The notes below the pieces were generated by a model. The model was not told where the DNA came from, searched no databases, and worked only from the letters and a program-made list of their open reading frames with translations. The translations under genes and the position numbers were made by a program. From Pedobacter petrophilus (GTDB taxonomy: Bacteria > Bacteroidota > Bacteroidia > Sphingobacteriales > Sphingobacteriaceae), in the NCBI RefSeq assembly GCF_009674725.1, contig NZ_WKKH01000004.1, forward strand, positions 1 to 64,000: a DNA stretch of 64,000 bases, read 5' to 3'. Below are positions 36,612-44,887 of the stretch, piece by piece (position 1 is the first letter of the stretch; the number at the start of each line of letters is the position of its first letter).

Positions 36612-37973
36612 CTAGCCCGATATCGCATTGATAATATCATATTGCGTAATAATTTCAATTTTACCCGATTCATCTTCTACCAATACTGCAGAATTTTCTC
36701 TGTTAATTAGCGAAGAAATTTTATCTATTGAAGTATTCAGATCTACAAATGGGAATGTGGCAGTCATGATTTCTGATATTTGCGCAGATTTCAAGCCTGG
36801 GTTCTCCAGTAATGCTGATAAAATCTCACTCTCGGCAATTTTACCAACAATCATACCTTGTTGGGTAACCGGAATCTGAGATATATTCATTGATTTAATC
36901 GTGTTGATCGCTTCTAGAACAGATTTTGTGGCATCAAGCGTTACAATTTCAGTGGCTTCTTTTTTAGCTAAAATCGATTTTGCCGTTAGTTTTTCATCCT
37001 GTAAAAATCCACGTTCACGTAACCAGTCTTCGTTATACATTTTACCCATGTACCTGCTTCCATGATCATGAAAAATAACCACAACAATATCTTCAGGCTT
37101 TAACTGATCTTTTAACTGAATTAAACCGCCAATAGCAGCTCCGGCCGAATTTCCAACAAAGATACCTTCCTTACGGGCAATATCACGGGTCATTAATGCT
37201 GCATCTTTATCGGTAACTTTCTCAAATAAATCGATTACATCAAAGTTTACATTGGCTGGTAAAAAATCTTCTCCAATCCCCTCGGTGATGTATGGATAAA
37301 TCTCATCCTTATCAAAAATGCCTGTTTCTTTATATTTTTTGAAAACCGAACCATAAGTATCAATTCCCCAGATTTTAATATTAGGATTCTTTTCCTTCAA
37401 ATATTTACCTGTTCCTGAAATCGTTCCTCCTGTACCTACACCAACAACCAGGTGCGTAATCTTACCTTCAGTCTGCTCCCAAATCTCCGGACCAGTCTGC
37501 TCGTAATGCGCCTGGGAATTTGCCAGATTATCATATTGATTGGGCTTCCATGAATTTGGTACTTCGCGCTCTAAACGAGAAGAAACCGAATAATAAGAAC
37601 GTGGATCTTCGGGTTCTACGTTTGTAGGGCAAACAATAACTTCTGCGCCAAAAGCACGTAAAGCATCTACCTTTTCTTTAGATTGTTTATCAGTTGTGGT
37701 GAAAATACATTTGTAACCTTTAACAATGGCAGCCATAGCTAAACCCATTCCTGTATTTCCAGATGTTCCTTCAATAATAGTTCCGCCTGGTTTTAACTTC
37801 CCGCTTTTCTCCGCATCCTCGATCATTTTAATCGCCATGCGATCTTTGATTGAGTTGCCCGGATTAGTAGTTTCTATTTTGGCTAAAATTGTACCCGGAA
37901 CGTTTTTCGTTATTGTATTTAATTTCACCAAAGGCGTGTTGCCGATAGTTTCTAAAATATTGTTATACCACAT
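36612..37973 (-). CDS. Cystathionine beta-synthase with C-terminal CBS pair
   Basis: 453-residue PLP enzyme. Residues 1-about 325 are the fold-type II catalytic core: PLP lysine K43 in NSIKDR, phosphate-binding EGTSGNTG and GVGTGGTISGTG. Residues about 335-453 hold two CBS domains (VTLDATKSVLEAINTI and PFVDLNTSIDKI). The core is closer to eukaryotic-type cystathionine beta-synthase than to CysK/CysM, as in YYSVSSRLEREVPNSW. It condenses serine and homocysteine to cystathionine, although cysteine synthase activity is possible. The CBS pair suggests nucleotide or SAM control. Single gene with its own near-leaderless promoter. Confidence 0.88.
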   Translation of the reverse strand: MWYNNILETIGNTPLVKLNTITKNVPGTILAKIETTNPGNSIKDRMAIKMIEDAEKSGKLKPGGTIIEGTSGNTGMGLAMAAIVKGYKCIFTTTDKQSKEKVDALRAFGAEVIVCPTNVEPEDPRSYYSVSSRLEREVPNSWKPNQYDNLANSQAHYEQTGPEIWEQTEGKITHLVVGVGTGGTISGTGKYLKEKNPNIKIWGIDTYGSVFKKYKETGIFDKDEIYPYITEGIGEDFLPANVNFDVIDLFEKVTDKDAALMTRDIARKEGIFVGNSAGAAIGGLIQLKDQLKPEDIVVVIFHDHGSRYMGKMYNEDWLRERGFLQDEKLTAKSILAKKEATEIVTLDATKSVLEAINTIKSMNISQIPVTQQGMIVGKIAESEILSALLENPGLKSAQISEIMTATFPFVDLNTSIDKISSLINRENSAVLVEDESGKIEIITQYDIINAISG

Positions 37974-37977
37974 GGTG

Positions 37978-37985
37978 CAAAATTA
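37978..37985 (-). promoter_or_regulatory. -7 promoter box of the CBS gene (near-leaderless)
   Basis: On the minus strand TAATTTTG matches TAnnTTTG and is followed by CACC and the ATG. This is the same arrangement as upstream of DUF4254 (TATCTTTG, CCCC, ATG). Confidence 0.6.
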
Positions 37986-38222
37986 AGCAAAGGCATTAAG
38001 TATTTTATCACTAATATTTTATTTGAAATATTATTCCGAAATTTCAGATTAAATAGAATTTTATTGCATAATCTATAAATATTATGGGCTTTATAGATTG
38101 ATTATTGGGCAAAACACAATAGTGATCTTCGGAATAGCTGTTAAATGAACGTTATTGGGTAGGTGCAGACGCTCAGATTAAGGTTCGAAAGCCTGATAAA
38201 AATGATGAATCTGTGGCCAACC
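37986..38222. other. Intergenic DNA between CBS and DprA
   Basis: About 240 bp. AT-rich near CBS. A short plus-strand frame (about 38 codons, from 38150) runs into the end of dprA but has no start codon and an upstream stop. Nothing is called. Confidence 0.4.
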
Positions 38223-39317
38223 TTAAGCCAGCTTATAAACTTTCCCCGGTAAGGAAATAATAATGCCCTGCATTTCTAAAGTAAGCAACACGATGGCCAA
38301 TTTGCTCTGCGGAATATTCAGATGGATACAAATCTGATCAATGGCGAGCTGGCCCGCATGGAGACTCTCAACTACTTTCTGTTCATTTGCAGTAAGGTTC
38401 AGTTTCAGCGTGGTTTGTGCATTCTTTTTCTGCTCTTTAACCTCATCATCCCAACCCAGGTAATAGATTAAATCCTTTGCATTGTTAATTAATCCGGCCC
38501 GGTTTGTTTTGATCAGGAAATTGCATCCTTCAGAAAATACATCATTCGTTCTGCCTGGAAAAGCGTAAACGTCTTTATTATAGGAATTGGCAATTTCAGC
38601 GGTAATCAATGCTCCTCCTTTAATAGATGCCTCTACTACTATTGTTGCATCTGCAATTCCGGCTATGATCCGGTTTCTTTGAGGAAAATTTTGCCGGTCA
38701 GGATTTGTAAGGGTTGGAAATTCGGAAAGCAGGCCGCCGTTTAAAACCATTTTCTGTGAAACAGTTTTATGAATTTGCGGATAAAGCCGGTCTAAGCCAT
38801 GCCCAAGCACGCCAACCGTTGTTATTTCATTTGCGATACATTCTTTGTGGGCGGTAACATCGATTCCATATGCCAGACCACTCACAATTAAAACATTGTA
38901 AGGTGCCAGTACTTCGCAGAGCTGTTTGCATAAATTTCTACCGTAATCGGTCGAATTCCGCGTTCCTACAATACTAATGATGCGTGGATGATTAAGATCT
39001 GCCTTACCTTTGAAATAAAGGAGAATGGGCGAATCAAAGCAATTTTTCAGTCGCCGCGGATAGTTTTCATCAGAGAAAAACAAAACTTCTATGCCATGCT
39101 TTTCTACAAACTTAAACTCTGCTTCCGCCCTCTCCAGGGCATTCGTTTTCAAAACTGCATCAACGGTTTTTTCACCTATTCCAGGAATTTGAAGCAATTG
39201 TTTGCGACTGGCGGAAAATACAGCTTCGGCACTGCCGCAATAAGCCAGTAGGTTTTTAGCATTTACCGGCCCAATTGATTTGATAAAGGTTAAGGCGATT
39301 TTATGGATCGTACTCAT
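38223..39317 (-). CDS. dprA: DNA-processing protein DprA
   Basis: 364 residues in the usual order: helix-hairpin-helix region (about 1-65, IPGIGEKTVDAVL), Rossmann DNA_processg_A domain (about 80-290) and a winged-helix tail (about 300-364). Family motifs are VGTRNSTDYG, VSGLAYGIDVTAH, VLGHGLDRLYP, RNRIIAGIADATIVVEA and KGGALITAEIAN. DprA binds incoming single-stranded DNA and loads RecA during natural transformation and is also kept as a recombination factor. It stands alone, with no other competence gene in the window. Confidence 0.95.
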   Translation of the reverse strand: MSTIHKIALTFIKSIGPVNAKNLLAYCGSAEAVFSASRKQLLQIPGIGEKTVDAVLKTNALERAEAEFKFVEKHGIEVLFFSDENYPRRLKNCFDSPILLYFKGKADLNHPRIISIVGTRNSTDYGRNLCKQLCEVLAPYNVLIVSGLAYGIDVTAHKECIANEITTVGVLGHGLDRLYPQIHKTVSQKMVLNGGLLSEFPTLTNPDRQNFPQRNRIIAGIADATIVVEASIKGGALITAEIANSYNKDVYAFPGRTNDVFSEGCNFLIKTNRAGLINNAKDLIYYLGWDDEVKEQKKNAQTTLKLNLTANEQKVVESLHAGQLAIDQICIHLNIPQSKLAIVLLTLEMQGIIISLPGKVYKLA

Positions 39318-39373
39318 TCATTTTAGGTTAAGGTTAATAAATGCGGGATGATTTATTTCCTTAAAAAATTAAC

Positions 39374-39640
39374 CTAAAATTCGATGTCGATTAGGCTTTT
39401 AAGTGGGATATGGATATTATTTTTAAGTTGAACGTAATTTTCTGTTACCGCCCAAACGGTTGTATCAACACGTTTCGGACCTATTGTGGTATTAAACGTA
39501 ATTACTGCTTTTGATTTAAATTCGTTTCCAAGACGTTGGGCCTCACCAAGTTTTGTTTTTAGCGTTATCGTCTGGTCTTCTTTTGCATTGATGATATTTA
39601 AAAATTCTATGTGTTCTTTCGCTATAATCTCTATTGACAT
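39374..39640 (-). CDS. Hypothetical small beta-rich protein
   Basis: 88 residues, no signal peptide or membrane segment. The pattern is alternating beta-strands (TITLKTKLG, KAVITFNT, DTTVWAVTENYVQLKN) ending IPLKSLIDIEF, which suggests a small barrel such as an SH3 or OB-like fold. I do not recognise a named family. It lies upstream of dprA by 57 nt on the same strand and could be transcribed with it. Confidence 0.6.
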   Translation of the reverse strand: MSIEIIAKEHIEFLNIINAKEDQTITLKTKLGEAQRLGNEFKSKAVITFNTTIGPKRVDTTVWAVTENYVQLKNNIHIPLKSLIDIEF

Positions 39641-39734
39641 AATCTGCTTCTAACTAGTATTGTTAAACAAGCTTATCAATTTTTAGCAGAAAAAACAAGC
39701 TTTAAAATGCTTTTAATGTAAATATTTGATAAAA

Positions 39735-39762
39735 AAAGCCGGGAATAATTATTGCCGGCTTT
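39735..39762 (-). terminator. Terminator of the lolD-HAD-S41 operon
   Basis: Inverted repeat AAAGCCGG...CCGGCTTT with an AATAATTATT centre and a T-rich run on the minus strand, 23 nt after the S41 protease stop. Confidence 0.85.
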
Positions 39763-39784
39763 GAATCAATGATCTTAATATTGT

Positions 39785-41293
39785 TTATTTGAGAATAGGC
39801 TTTCTGGTTTCGATCATTCCTTTAAATTCGTGATTTAATTTCTCATTTACCTGGTCAATTTGCTCCCTGGAAATGCCACTGGTACTGCTTAATGCATTTT
39901 CTTTCGTAAATGAGGTGAATCTTCCTGTAGAAGAGTAGTTAAGGGCTTGCGCAAGCAGGCTTTCAGCTGGATTACCAAAATCCGAAGTTAAATCATCTGC
40001 AAGGTCTTTATCAACGGCCATGCCATCAAAGTAATCACCAAAGTCAGCAGAATTTTTAGTTTGAAACTGAGGAATATACAAATCGCTTTTATCTATGCGA
40101 ATGGAAAAGAAACCAACTGGTTTGCCATAGGTTTTCCGGCCGATTAATTTCACATCCATCACCGGCTTCAAATTGTTGATCAGCAATTCACTGGCTGAAG
40201 CTGTACTGCCGGTTACCAGGAAATACACTCTTGTTAAGCCATTAAGCGATCCCCTCTTTTTAAAGAATTTCTGATTCCCAGAAGCTGCAATCGGCTTATA
40301 ATCATAATCGAACATCGAATATAACATTTTGATGCCGCTCGAATTTGTATCATAAAACTTTTGATTCTGCAATATGGTTGCCTGATGATCTTGCATGGTT
40401 TTAGTCCAGTAGGTCGTGTACATTATTTTCCCGTTTTGAGCAGAAGGTGCAATCAAATTGGTAAACGCTTCAGATGTTGCAACAGAACCACCACCATTGT
40501 AACGCAAATCTACCACCAACTCAGTCACGCCATCTGTAGCAAACTTGCTAAAAGCAGCATCTAGCAAAGGAACCGAATTCGTTGTAAAGCTGTTGAACAC
40601 AATATAACCCACCTTTTTATTCCCCGCATTATACGTATTGGTGAACAGAATGGGATTAATGTTATATGATCCTCTGGCAACAACCAGATTCTGTATACTT
40701 TGATCCGCTTTCGTAATGGTGAGTGAGATGGTTGGGTTGCTTCCAAAAATTCCATCGTTTAAATTATCAATATCCGTCTGGCTGGTTCTTAACGTAGTCC
40801 TGCCGTTAACCCTGGAAATGACATCTCCTCTTTTAAGTCCGGCAACGCCTGCCGGAGAACCTCCATAAACATATTTTACACGAAGAAGATCTCCACTATC
40901 GTAATTTGCAGAAAAGCCATAATCGCCACTCACTCCGCTCAGTTGACCAGCAACACTTCCATCATCAATAAAAGAATATTTGTCTTTACCACCTGTGCTG
41001 GGTAATGCCTTTAGCGCAGCCAGAACCTGCTCATTACTGCTGTATTTACGCGGGTTAAAATCATCGTAAGCTGGCATTCCGATGTTCCAGAAATAGGTTT
41101 GTTTTGCATAAAGAAAAATTGAGTCTTTCGTCAGGAAACTGCGATTGCTTGTTGGCGTTTGTAAATCATTTTTTTCTGACACACCAGATTGACTATCTTC
41201 CGCAGGAGTATTCTTTTTACAAGAAATAATTAATCCTGATGATACCATTAAAAAACCCAGAAAAATTTTCTGCGTATAATTTATTCCAAACAT
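39785..41293 (-). CDS. S41 family carboxy-terminal processing protease, lipoprotein
   Basis: 502 residues. The N-terminus carries a lipobox (LIISC), so it should be a lipoprotein. An N-terminal cap (about 45-125) precedes a PDZ domain (about 130-200, SPAGVAGLKRGDVISRVNG) and the S41 catalytic core. The catalytic Ser is in GSTASASELLINN and the general-base Lys in IGRKTYGKPVG. DLRYNGGGSVATSEAF is the conserved core segment. It is the last of a four-gene operon beginning with lolD, 6 nt after the HAD-like gene. Substrates are unknown. Confidence 0.9.
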   Translation of the reverse strand: MFGINYTQKIFLGFLMVSSGLIISCKKNTPAEDSQSGVSEKNDLQTPTSNRSFLTKDSIFLYAKQTYFWNIGMPAYDDFNPRKYSSNEQVLAALKALPSTGGKDKYSFIDDGSVAGQLSGVSGDYGFSANYDSGDLLRVKYVYGGSPAGVAGLKRGDVISRVNGRTTLRTSQTDIDNLNDGIFGSNPTISLTITKADQSIQNLVVARGSYNINPILFTNTYNAGNKKVGYIVFNSFTTNSVPLLDAAFSKFATDGVTELVVDLRYNGGGSVATSEAFTNLIAPSAQNGKIMYTTYWTKTMQDHQATILQNQKFYDTNSSGIKMLYSMFDYDYKPIAASGNQKFFKKRGSLNGLTRVYFLVTGSTASASELLINNLKPVMDVKLIGRKTYGKPVGFFSIRIDKSDLYIPQFQTKNSADFGDYFDGMAVDKDLADDLTSDFGNPAESLLAQALNYSSTGRFTSFTKENALSSTSGISREQIDQVNEKLNHEFKGMIETRKPILK

Positions 41294-41299
41294 ACTTTA

Positions 41300-41905
41300 T
41301 TAGCAAATTTTAACCGACTCAATATACGGCAAATTACCTGATTTGGATTGTTGTGCATCAAAATTATTTGCGCCGACAACCAGTGCCTGTTCAGCCGATA
41401 AATTATTACTGCTAAGTATATTCTGAAAAATCTCTGCCTTTGATTGTTTCAACTCATCAGCAAAATAAACAGTGAGATATTGTTCTAATCCATTCCATTC
41501 CGTCTGTTTGATTTTGTTAAGTTGCTGCTCCGGATTTCCTGCTGTTACAATAAAGATTTTGATTCGGTTAACTACGAGTTCCTGAAGGAAGTTGAGCATC
41601 GACTGAAAAAGCAACAGCTTTAAAGGCAACCGGGCATTTTGATGCAACAAGTCGAAATTATACTGGTATTTTTGGTCGATTTTGAACTGAGCAGCTGTTT
41701 TTTCGAACAACAAATCCGAACCAGATTGCTCAAATTCCGACCGCATAAACGCTAAAACAGGCTGCGCTTCTTTCTGCCCGGCATATTCTATAAATTGCGC
41801 AAACAGGTAATATACTTGTAAGAGATAATCTTTTTCGGGAAACAAAACATTATCCAACTCGAATATTACAGCTTGTTTATCTTTCAATAACTGAGAAATT
41901 TCCAT
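41300..41905 (-). CDS. HAD-like protein with altered catalytic motifs
   Basis: 201-residue haloacid dehalogenase-fold protein. Motif I, normally DxD in FDLDNTL, reads IFELDNVLF, so the nucleophilic Asp is replaced by Glu (E16). Motif II is FIVTAGN. Motif III Lys may be in KQSKAEIF. Motif IV, normally GDxxxD, reads VGANNFD with one acid lost to Ala. The fold is recognisable, but phosphatase chemistry is doubtful. It lies between the Rossmann-like protein and the S41 protease with 6-nt gaps on both sides, so the three are co-translated. A binding or regulatory role is possible. Confidence 0.75.
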   Translation of the reverse strand: MEISQLLKDKQAVIFELDNVLFPEKDYLLQVYYLFAQFIEYAGQKEAQPVLAFMRSEFEQSGSDLLFEKTAAQFKIDQKYQYNFDLLHQNARLPLKLLLFQSMLNFLQELVVNRIKIFIVTAGNPEQQLNKIKQTEWNGLEQYLTVYFADELKQSKAEIFQNILSSNNLSAEQALVVGANNFDAQQSKSGNLPYIESVKIC

Positions 41906-41911
41906 ATTCTG

Positions 41912-42391
41912 CTAAACGGTAAAGAGTTTTAGTTCATCATCAGGCAAATTATAGCCGAATACACCACTTAATTCATCCTCACGCCGGATAAAAATTTCAC
42001 CTCCGCTGGCAAAAATGCATTCTCCGTGAATAAATACAACAAAATTATCAAACGTATTTTTTTCTATTGAAAGATAAGATTCAATCAATTCTGGTTGTGG
42101 TGTAAGGACCTGAATACCATATTCACCAAATAAAACTGCCGATTTTGCTAATGGCGTTATTTCGTAGTCATGCAATGGAATAAGGCTGTCAATTGCCTCG
42201 GTGATGCAATAATTGAGTAAAAGATGAGCAATACTATCTTTATTAAGCACTCCTAAAGTGGCGAAAGCATAATTTTCAGTAATTATGCTCGGTACATCAC
42301 CGTAATCTGCAAGTAAAACAAAATGGCCAGGGAAAGCCTTCATCAGCTTCAATGCCTTTGCATTGTTCCCGCCTGTAATAAGTATTTTCAA
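41912..42391 (-). CDS. Rossmann/preATP-grasp-like protein of unknown function
   Basis: About 160 residues from a TTG at 42391 (KILITGGNNAKALKL follows), chosen because the first beta-strand and glycine loop begin right there. A GTG at 42439 would add 16 residues. The N-terminal part looks like the preATP-grasp domain of carbamoyl-phosphate synthase-like proteins. The ATP-grasp domain that normally follows is absent: the protein ends with a short beta-rich segment (VFIHGECIFASGGEIFI). Function unknown. It is in the operon lolD / this gene / HAD-like / S41. Confidence 0.65.
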   Translation of the reverse strand: MKILITGGNNAKALKLMKAFPGHFVLLADYGDVPSIITENYAFATLGVLNKDSIAHLLLNYCITEAIDSLIPLHDYEITPLAKSAVLFGEYGIQVLTPQPELIESYLSIEKNTFDNFVVFIHGECIFASGGEIFIRREDELSGVFGYNLPDDELKLFTV

Positions 42392-42462
42392 TGTATTAAC
42401 TGTATTTAAATATTTGATGTTAAGCCCTAAAACCGGCACCTAAACAATTGTTAACGCTGAAT

Positions 42463-43113
42463 TTAGACAATTAAACCGTCTTTCATGGTCACTACCCGAT
42501 CACTTGTTTTAGCCAGGTGTTCGTTGTGCGTAACAATTACGAATGTTTGATGAAAATTGTCTCTCAAACTCACAAAGAGTTGATGCAAAGCAGATGCGTT
42601 CTCCGAATCGAGATTTCCAGAGGGCTCATCTGCCAGAATAATAGATGGATTATTAATCAAAGCCCTTGCTATCGCGATGCGTTGCTGTTCGCCACCAGAC
42701 AATTGATTCGGCTTATGGTGCGCCCGGTCTTTAAGTCCGAACAAATCCAATAATTCCAAAGCCCTGGTTTCTGCTTGTTTTTTATTGGTTTTTGCGATAA
42801 AAGCTGGAATACAAACATTCTCTATAGCGCTAAATTCTGGCAACAAATGATGGAACTGGAACACAAAGCCAATATTTTGATTGCGGAAAGTACTCAGTAA
42901 ATCGCCAGAAAGCTTACTAATAACCGACCCTTTTAATTCCACAGCACCTTCATCCGGTTTATCAAGCGTACCTAAAATATGCAACAAAGTACTCTTCCCA
43001 GCACCAGATGGCCCAATTATACTTACAATCTCTCCCTTTTGCACCTCGAAATTCACCCCCTTAAGGATCTGCAGATTTCCGTACGATTTTTTTACTCCAG
43101 TGGCTTTTAGCAT
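42463..43113 (-). CDS. lolD: ABC transporter ATP-binding protein, LolD type
   Basis: 216-residue ABC ATPase of the LolD/MacB class. Walker A is [11 protein letters not shown], the Q-loop is in [12 protein letters not shown], the signature [15 protein letters not shown] and Walker [13 protein letters not shown], followed by the His switch in [10 protein letters not shown]. With a LolCE-type permease it would power release of lipoproteins from the inner membrane. The permease is not adjacent here. The symbol is assigned on family similarity, since related ATPases serve other exporters. First gene of its operon, with a long repeat-filled region upstream. Confidence 0.85.
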   Translation of the reverse strand: MLKATGVKKSYGNLQILKGVNFEVQKGEIVSIIGPSGAGKSTLLHILGTLDKPDEGAVELKGSVISKLSGDLLSTFRNQNIGFVFQFHHLLPEFSAIENVCIPAFIAKTNKKQAETRALELLDLFGLKDRAHHKPNQLSGGEQQRIAIARALINNPSIILADEPSGNLDSENASALHQLFVSLRDNFHQTFVIVTHNEHLAKTSDRVVTMKDGLIV

Positions 43114-43172
43114 GTTCCAAATTTAATAAAAAAGACATTATTGAAGGGGATAAAGTTTTGAGTGGGCGTTTT

Positions 43173-43335
43173 GAGTCGTGAGTCATTTGAGTCGTGAGTC
43201 TTTAGTCCGGGATGCAGAGTTGGGCATTCTGAGTTGCGAGTCATAAGTCGTGAGTCTTTAGTCTGGGATGCAGAGTTGGGCGTTTTGAGTTGCGAGTCAA
43301 AAGTCATGAGTCTTAAGTCATCAGCCCTGGATACA
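43173..43335 (+). repeat. 23-unit heptad array with 56-bp supra-unit
   Basis: Heptamers such as GAGTCGT, GAGTCTT, TAGTCCG, GGATGCA, GAGTTGG, GAGTTGC and AAGTCAT, with a single 2-bp slip at 43187-43188. Eight units form a 56-bp block that repeats from 43196 to 43252 and starts again at 43308. It gives rise to a false minus-strand frame of 86 codons. Confidence 0.9.
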
Positions 43336-43545
43336 ATAGAAATCAAAACCAAATAGCCTAGCCCCATAATTTATTTAAAAGCCCTTTTACCCTAATTGGC
43401 CGCCTGTCCCGAAACCAGATACTTGCTACTTGCTACTCAACTCTTAATACTAAAAAACTCCTTTACGCACGCCTGATTCTGTACCCAGCACTCCCAACCC
43501 TAAACTAAAAACTCCTATCTCCCTTTCCTTTTTTATAAAATAAAA
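43336..43545. other. Rest of the lolD-43597 intergenic region with a second heptad array
   Basis: 43421-43462 reads as six heptamers (ACTTGCT twice, ACTCAAC, TCTTAAT, ACTAAAA, AACTCCT). A weaker run with ACTCC words is around 43487-43515. No gene or RNA recognised. Confidence 0.6.
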
Positions 43546-43576
43546 TTTGCTAATCTCATTTTCTTATTTAACTTTG
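43546..43576 (+). promoter_or_regulatory. Promoter of the membrane protein / winged-helix operon
   Basis: TTTG at 43546-43549 and TAACTTTG at 43569-43576, spaced 19 nt, match the Bacteroidetes -33/-7 consensus. The -7 box overlaps the palindromic operator that follows. Confidence 0.7.
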
Positions 43577-43599
43577 AAAAACAAAGCACTTTCAAAATG
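43571..43599 (+). promoter_or_regulatory. 29-bp operator, copy 1
   Basis: Contains CTTTG-AAAAA-CAAAG (inverted repeat) followed by gcactttcaaaat. The same 29 bp recurs at 44551-44579 with 26 identities. It overlaps the -7 box and the start codon of the 43597 gene. It is probably bound by the winged-helix protein encoded at 44234. Confidence 0.65.
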
Positions 43600-44232
43600 A
43601 CTACATCAGAAGAACAATTGAACGCCTTAAAAGACATCAGACAAATGATGGATAGATCAACCAGGTTTATTTCTTTGAGTGGCCTATCTGGCGTTTTCGC
43701 TGGTGGTATAGCATTAATTGGTGCTTATTTTGCAAATCAAGAAATTGAAAAATTTATTGGCAAAAGAGGGTATGCCTATGGTGTACAAGGCGAAATTGAT
43801 CTGGAGTTTAACCTGATTAAACTTGGTTTAATTGTATTGTTTGTTGCTTTAGCAGGAGGCGTGCTTTTTTCGTACAGAAAAAGTCAGCAGGATAATCTTC
43901 CCATCTGGGATAAAACATCTAAGGCCCTGTTTGTGAATTTGATGACACCATTAATCGCCGGTGGCTTATTTATTATTGCATTGCTGATCAATCATCCAAA
44001 CACTTACAGCATTATTGCACCAACCTGTTTAATTTTTTATGGTCTGGCGCTAATTAATGCCAGTAAATTTACCTTTAGCGACATCCGTTATTTGGGTTAT
44101 CTGGAGGTGATACTTGGCGTAATCTGCATGTTTTACGCAGGCTATGACTTATGGTTCTGGGCATTTGGCTTTGGTGTACTTCATATTATTTACGGGTTAG
44201 TAATGTATTTTAAATACGAGAGAGGCGAGTAA
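43597..44232 (+). CDS. Conserved multi-pass membrane protein
   Basis: 211 residues with a short cytoplasmic N-terminal helix (EEQLNALKDIRQMMDRS) and about six hydrophobic segments (near 30-50, 72-92, 108-130, 137-152, 165-182, 185-203). There are no catalytic motifs. It starts directly inside the operator copy and is followed after 1 nt by the winged-helix regulator gene. Such gene pairs, a membrane protein with an HTH_34-type regulator, suggest that the protein is part of a stress- or envelope-responsive system. Function unknown. Confidence 0.8.
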   Translation: MTTSEEQLNALKDIRQMMDRSTRFISLSGLSGVFAGGIALIGAYFANQEIEKFIGKRGYAYGVQGEIDLEFNLIKLGLIVLFVALAGGVLFSYRKSQQDNLPIWDKTSKALFVNLMTPLIAGGLFIIALLINHPNTYSIIAPTCLIFYGLALINASKFTFSDIRYLGYLEVILGVICMFYAGYDLWFWAFGFGVLHIIYGLVMYFKYERGE

Positions 44233-44233
44233 G

Positions 44234-44530
44234 ATGAAGAACCCGATAGCAGATTTAAATAAAATTTTTGATAGCAGAATTAGGTTAGGCGTAATGTCTA
44301 TGCTTGTAGTGAACACCGAAATTGGCTTCAACGATTTGAAACAGATGCTGGAACTTACCGATGGCAACCTGGCTTCGCACCTGAACACCCTCGAACAAGC
44401 AGCGTTTATTAAAGTTCATAAAGGTTTTATTGGTCGTAAAACCAGTACCACTTATGCCATCACTCCTATTGGAAAACAAGCCTTTAAAGCGCATTTAGAT
44501 GCGCTGGAAAAAATGATTAAGAAACTATAA
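44234..44530 (+). CDS. Winged-helix transcriptional regulator (HTH_34/ArsR-MarR-like)
   Basis: 98-residue winged-helix protein: recognition helix region MLELTDGNLASHLNTLEQA, wing around VHKGFIGRKTSTTYAITPIG, dimerisation helix at the C-terminus (FKAHLDALEKMIKKL). It has no ligand or metal-binding motif. It lies 1 nt after the membrane-protein gene. Its own operon and the next one both start with a 29-bp palindrome-containing element, so it most likely represses both. Autoregulation is inferred from the element's position over the -7 box. Confidence 0.85.
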   Translation: MKNPIADLNKIFDSRIRLGVMSMLVVNTEIGFNDLKQMLELTDGNLASHLNTLEQAAFIKVHKGFIGRKTSTTYAITPIGKQAFKAHLDALEKMIKKL

Positions 44531-44550
44531 ACAATTTTTTTTATCTATTT

Positions 44551-44579
44551 ACTTTGAAATTCAAAGCACTTTCAAAATC
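44551..44579 (+). promoter_or_regulatory. 29-bp operator, copy 2
   Basis: Perfect palindrome CTTTGAAATTCAAAG followed by cactttcaaaatc. It is 26/29 identical to the copy at 43571, and lies 7 nt before the start codon of the 44586 gene. TTACTTTG at its left edge can serve as the -7 box. Confidence 0.65.
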
Positions 44580-44585
44580 AAAAAT

Positions 44586-44870
44586 ATGGAACCACAAATT
44601 ATCCAAATTGGTAAAAAGGCAGCGATTTATTCGGCTGCCGCCGGAACATTTCTTTTGCTTGCTTACCTCATAAGCAAACAAGATTCTTTGATTTCGATAG
44701 GCATCAGTTATATCCTGTTCGCCGTTTTTGCGAATGTCCTTATTCTACTGGCATTGATTATAGCACTTTTCACTCAAACCTTACACTGGAAAAAGATCGT
44801 TGCAACCATCATTTGTGTATTACTCAATATTCCGCTAAGCATCTTTTACCTATCCATCGTCATTCATTAA
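44586..44870 (+). CDS. Small membrane protein
   Basis: 94 residues with three predicted transmembrane helices (about 14-30, 37-62, 70-92) and short polar loops. No known motif. First gene of the second operon controlled by the 29-bp element; 17 nt separate it from the DUF4173-type gene. Function unknown, probably a partner of the larger membrane protein. Confidence 0.72.
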   Translation: MEPQIIQIGKKAAIYSAAAGTFLLLAYLISKQDSLISIGISYILFAVFANVLILLALIIALFTQTLHWKKIVATIICVLLNIPLSIFYLSIVIH

Positions 44871-44887
44871 AAAATAATTAAACAGTT

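Noticed and set aside
38150..38240. Short plus-strand frame running into the end of dprA
   Set aside because: No start codon and an in-frame stop just upstream; no recognisable protein.
43107..43367. 86-codon minus-strand frame upstream of lolD
   Set aside because: It is made of the GAGTC-type heptad array, with no recognisable protein features.
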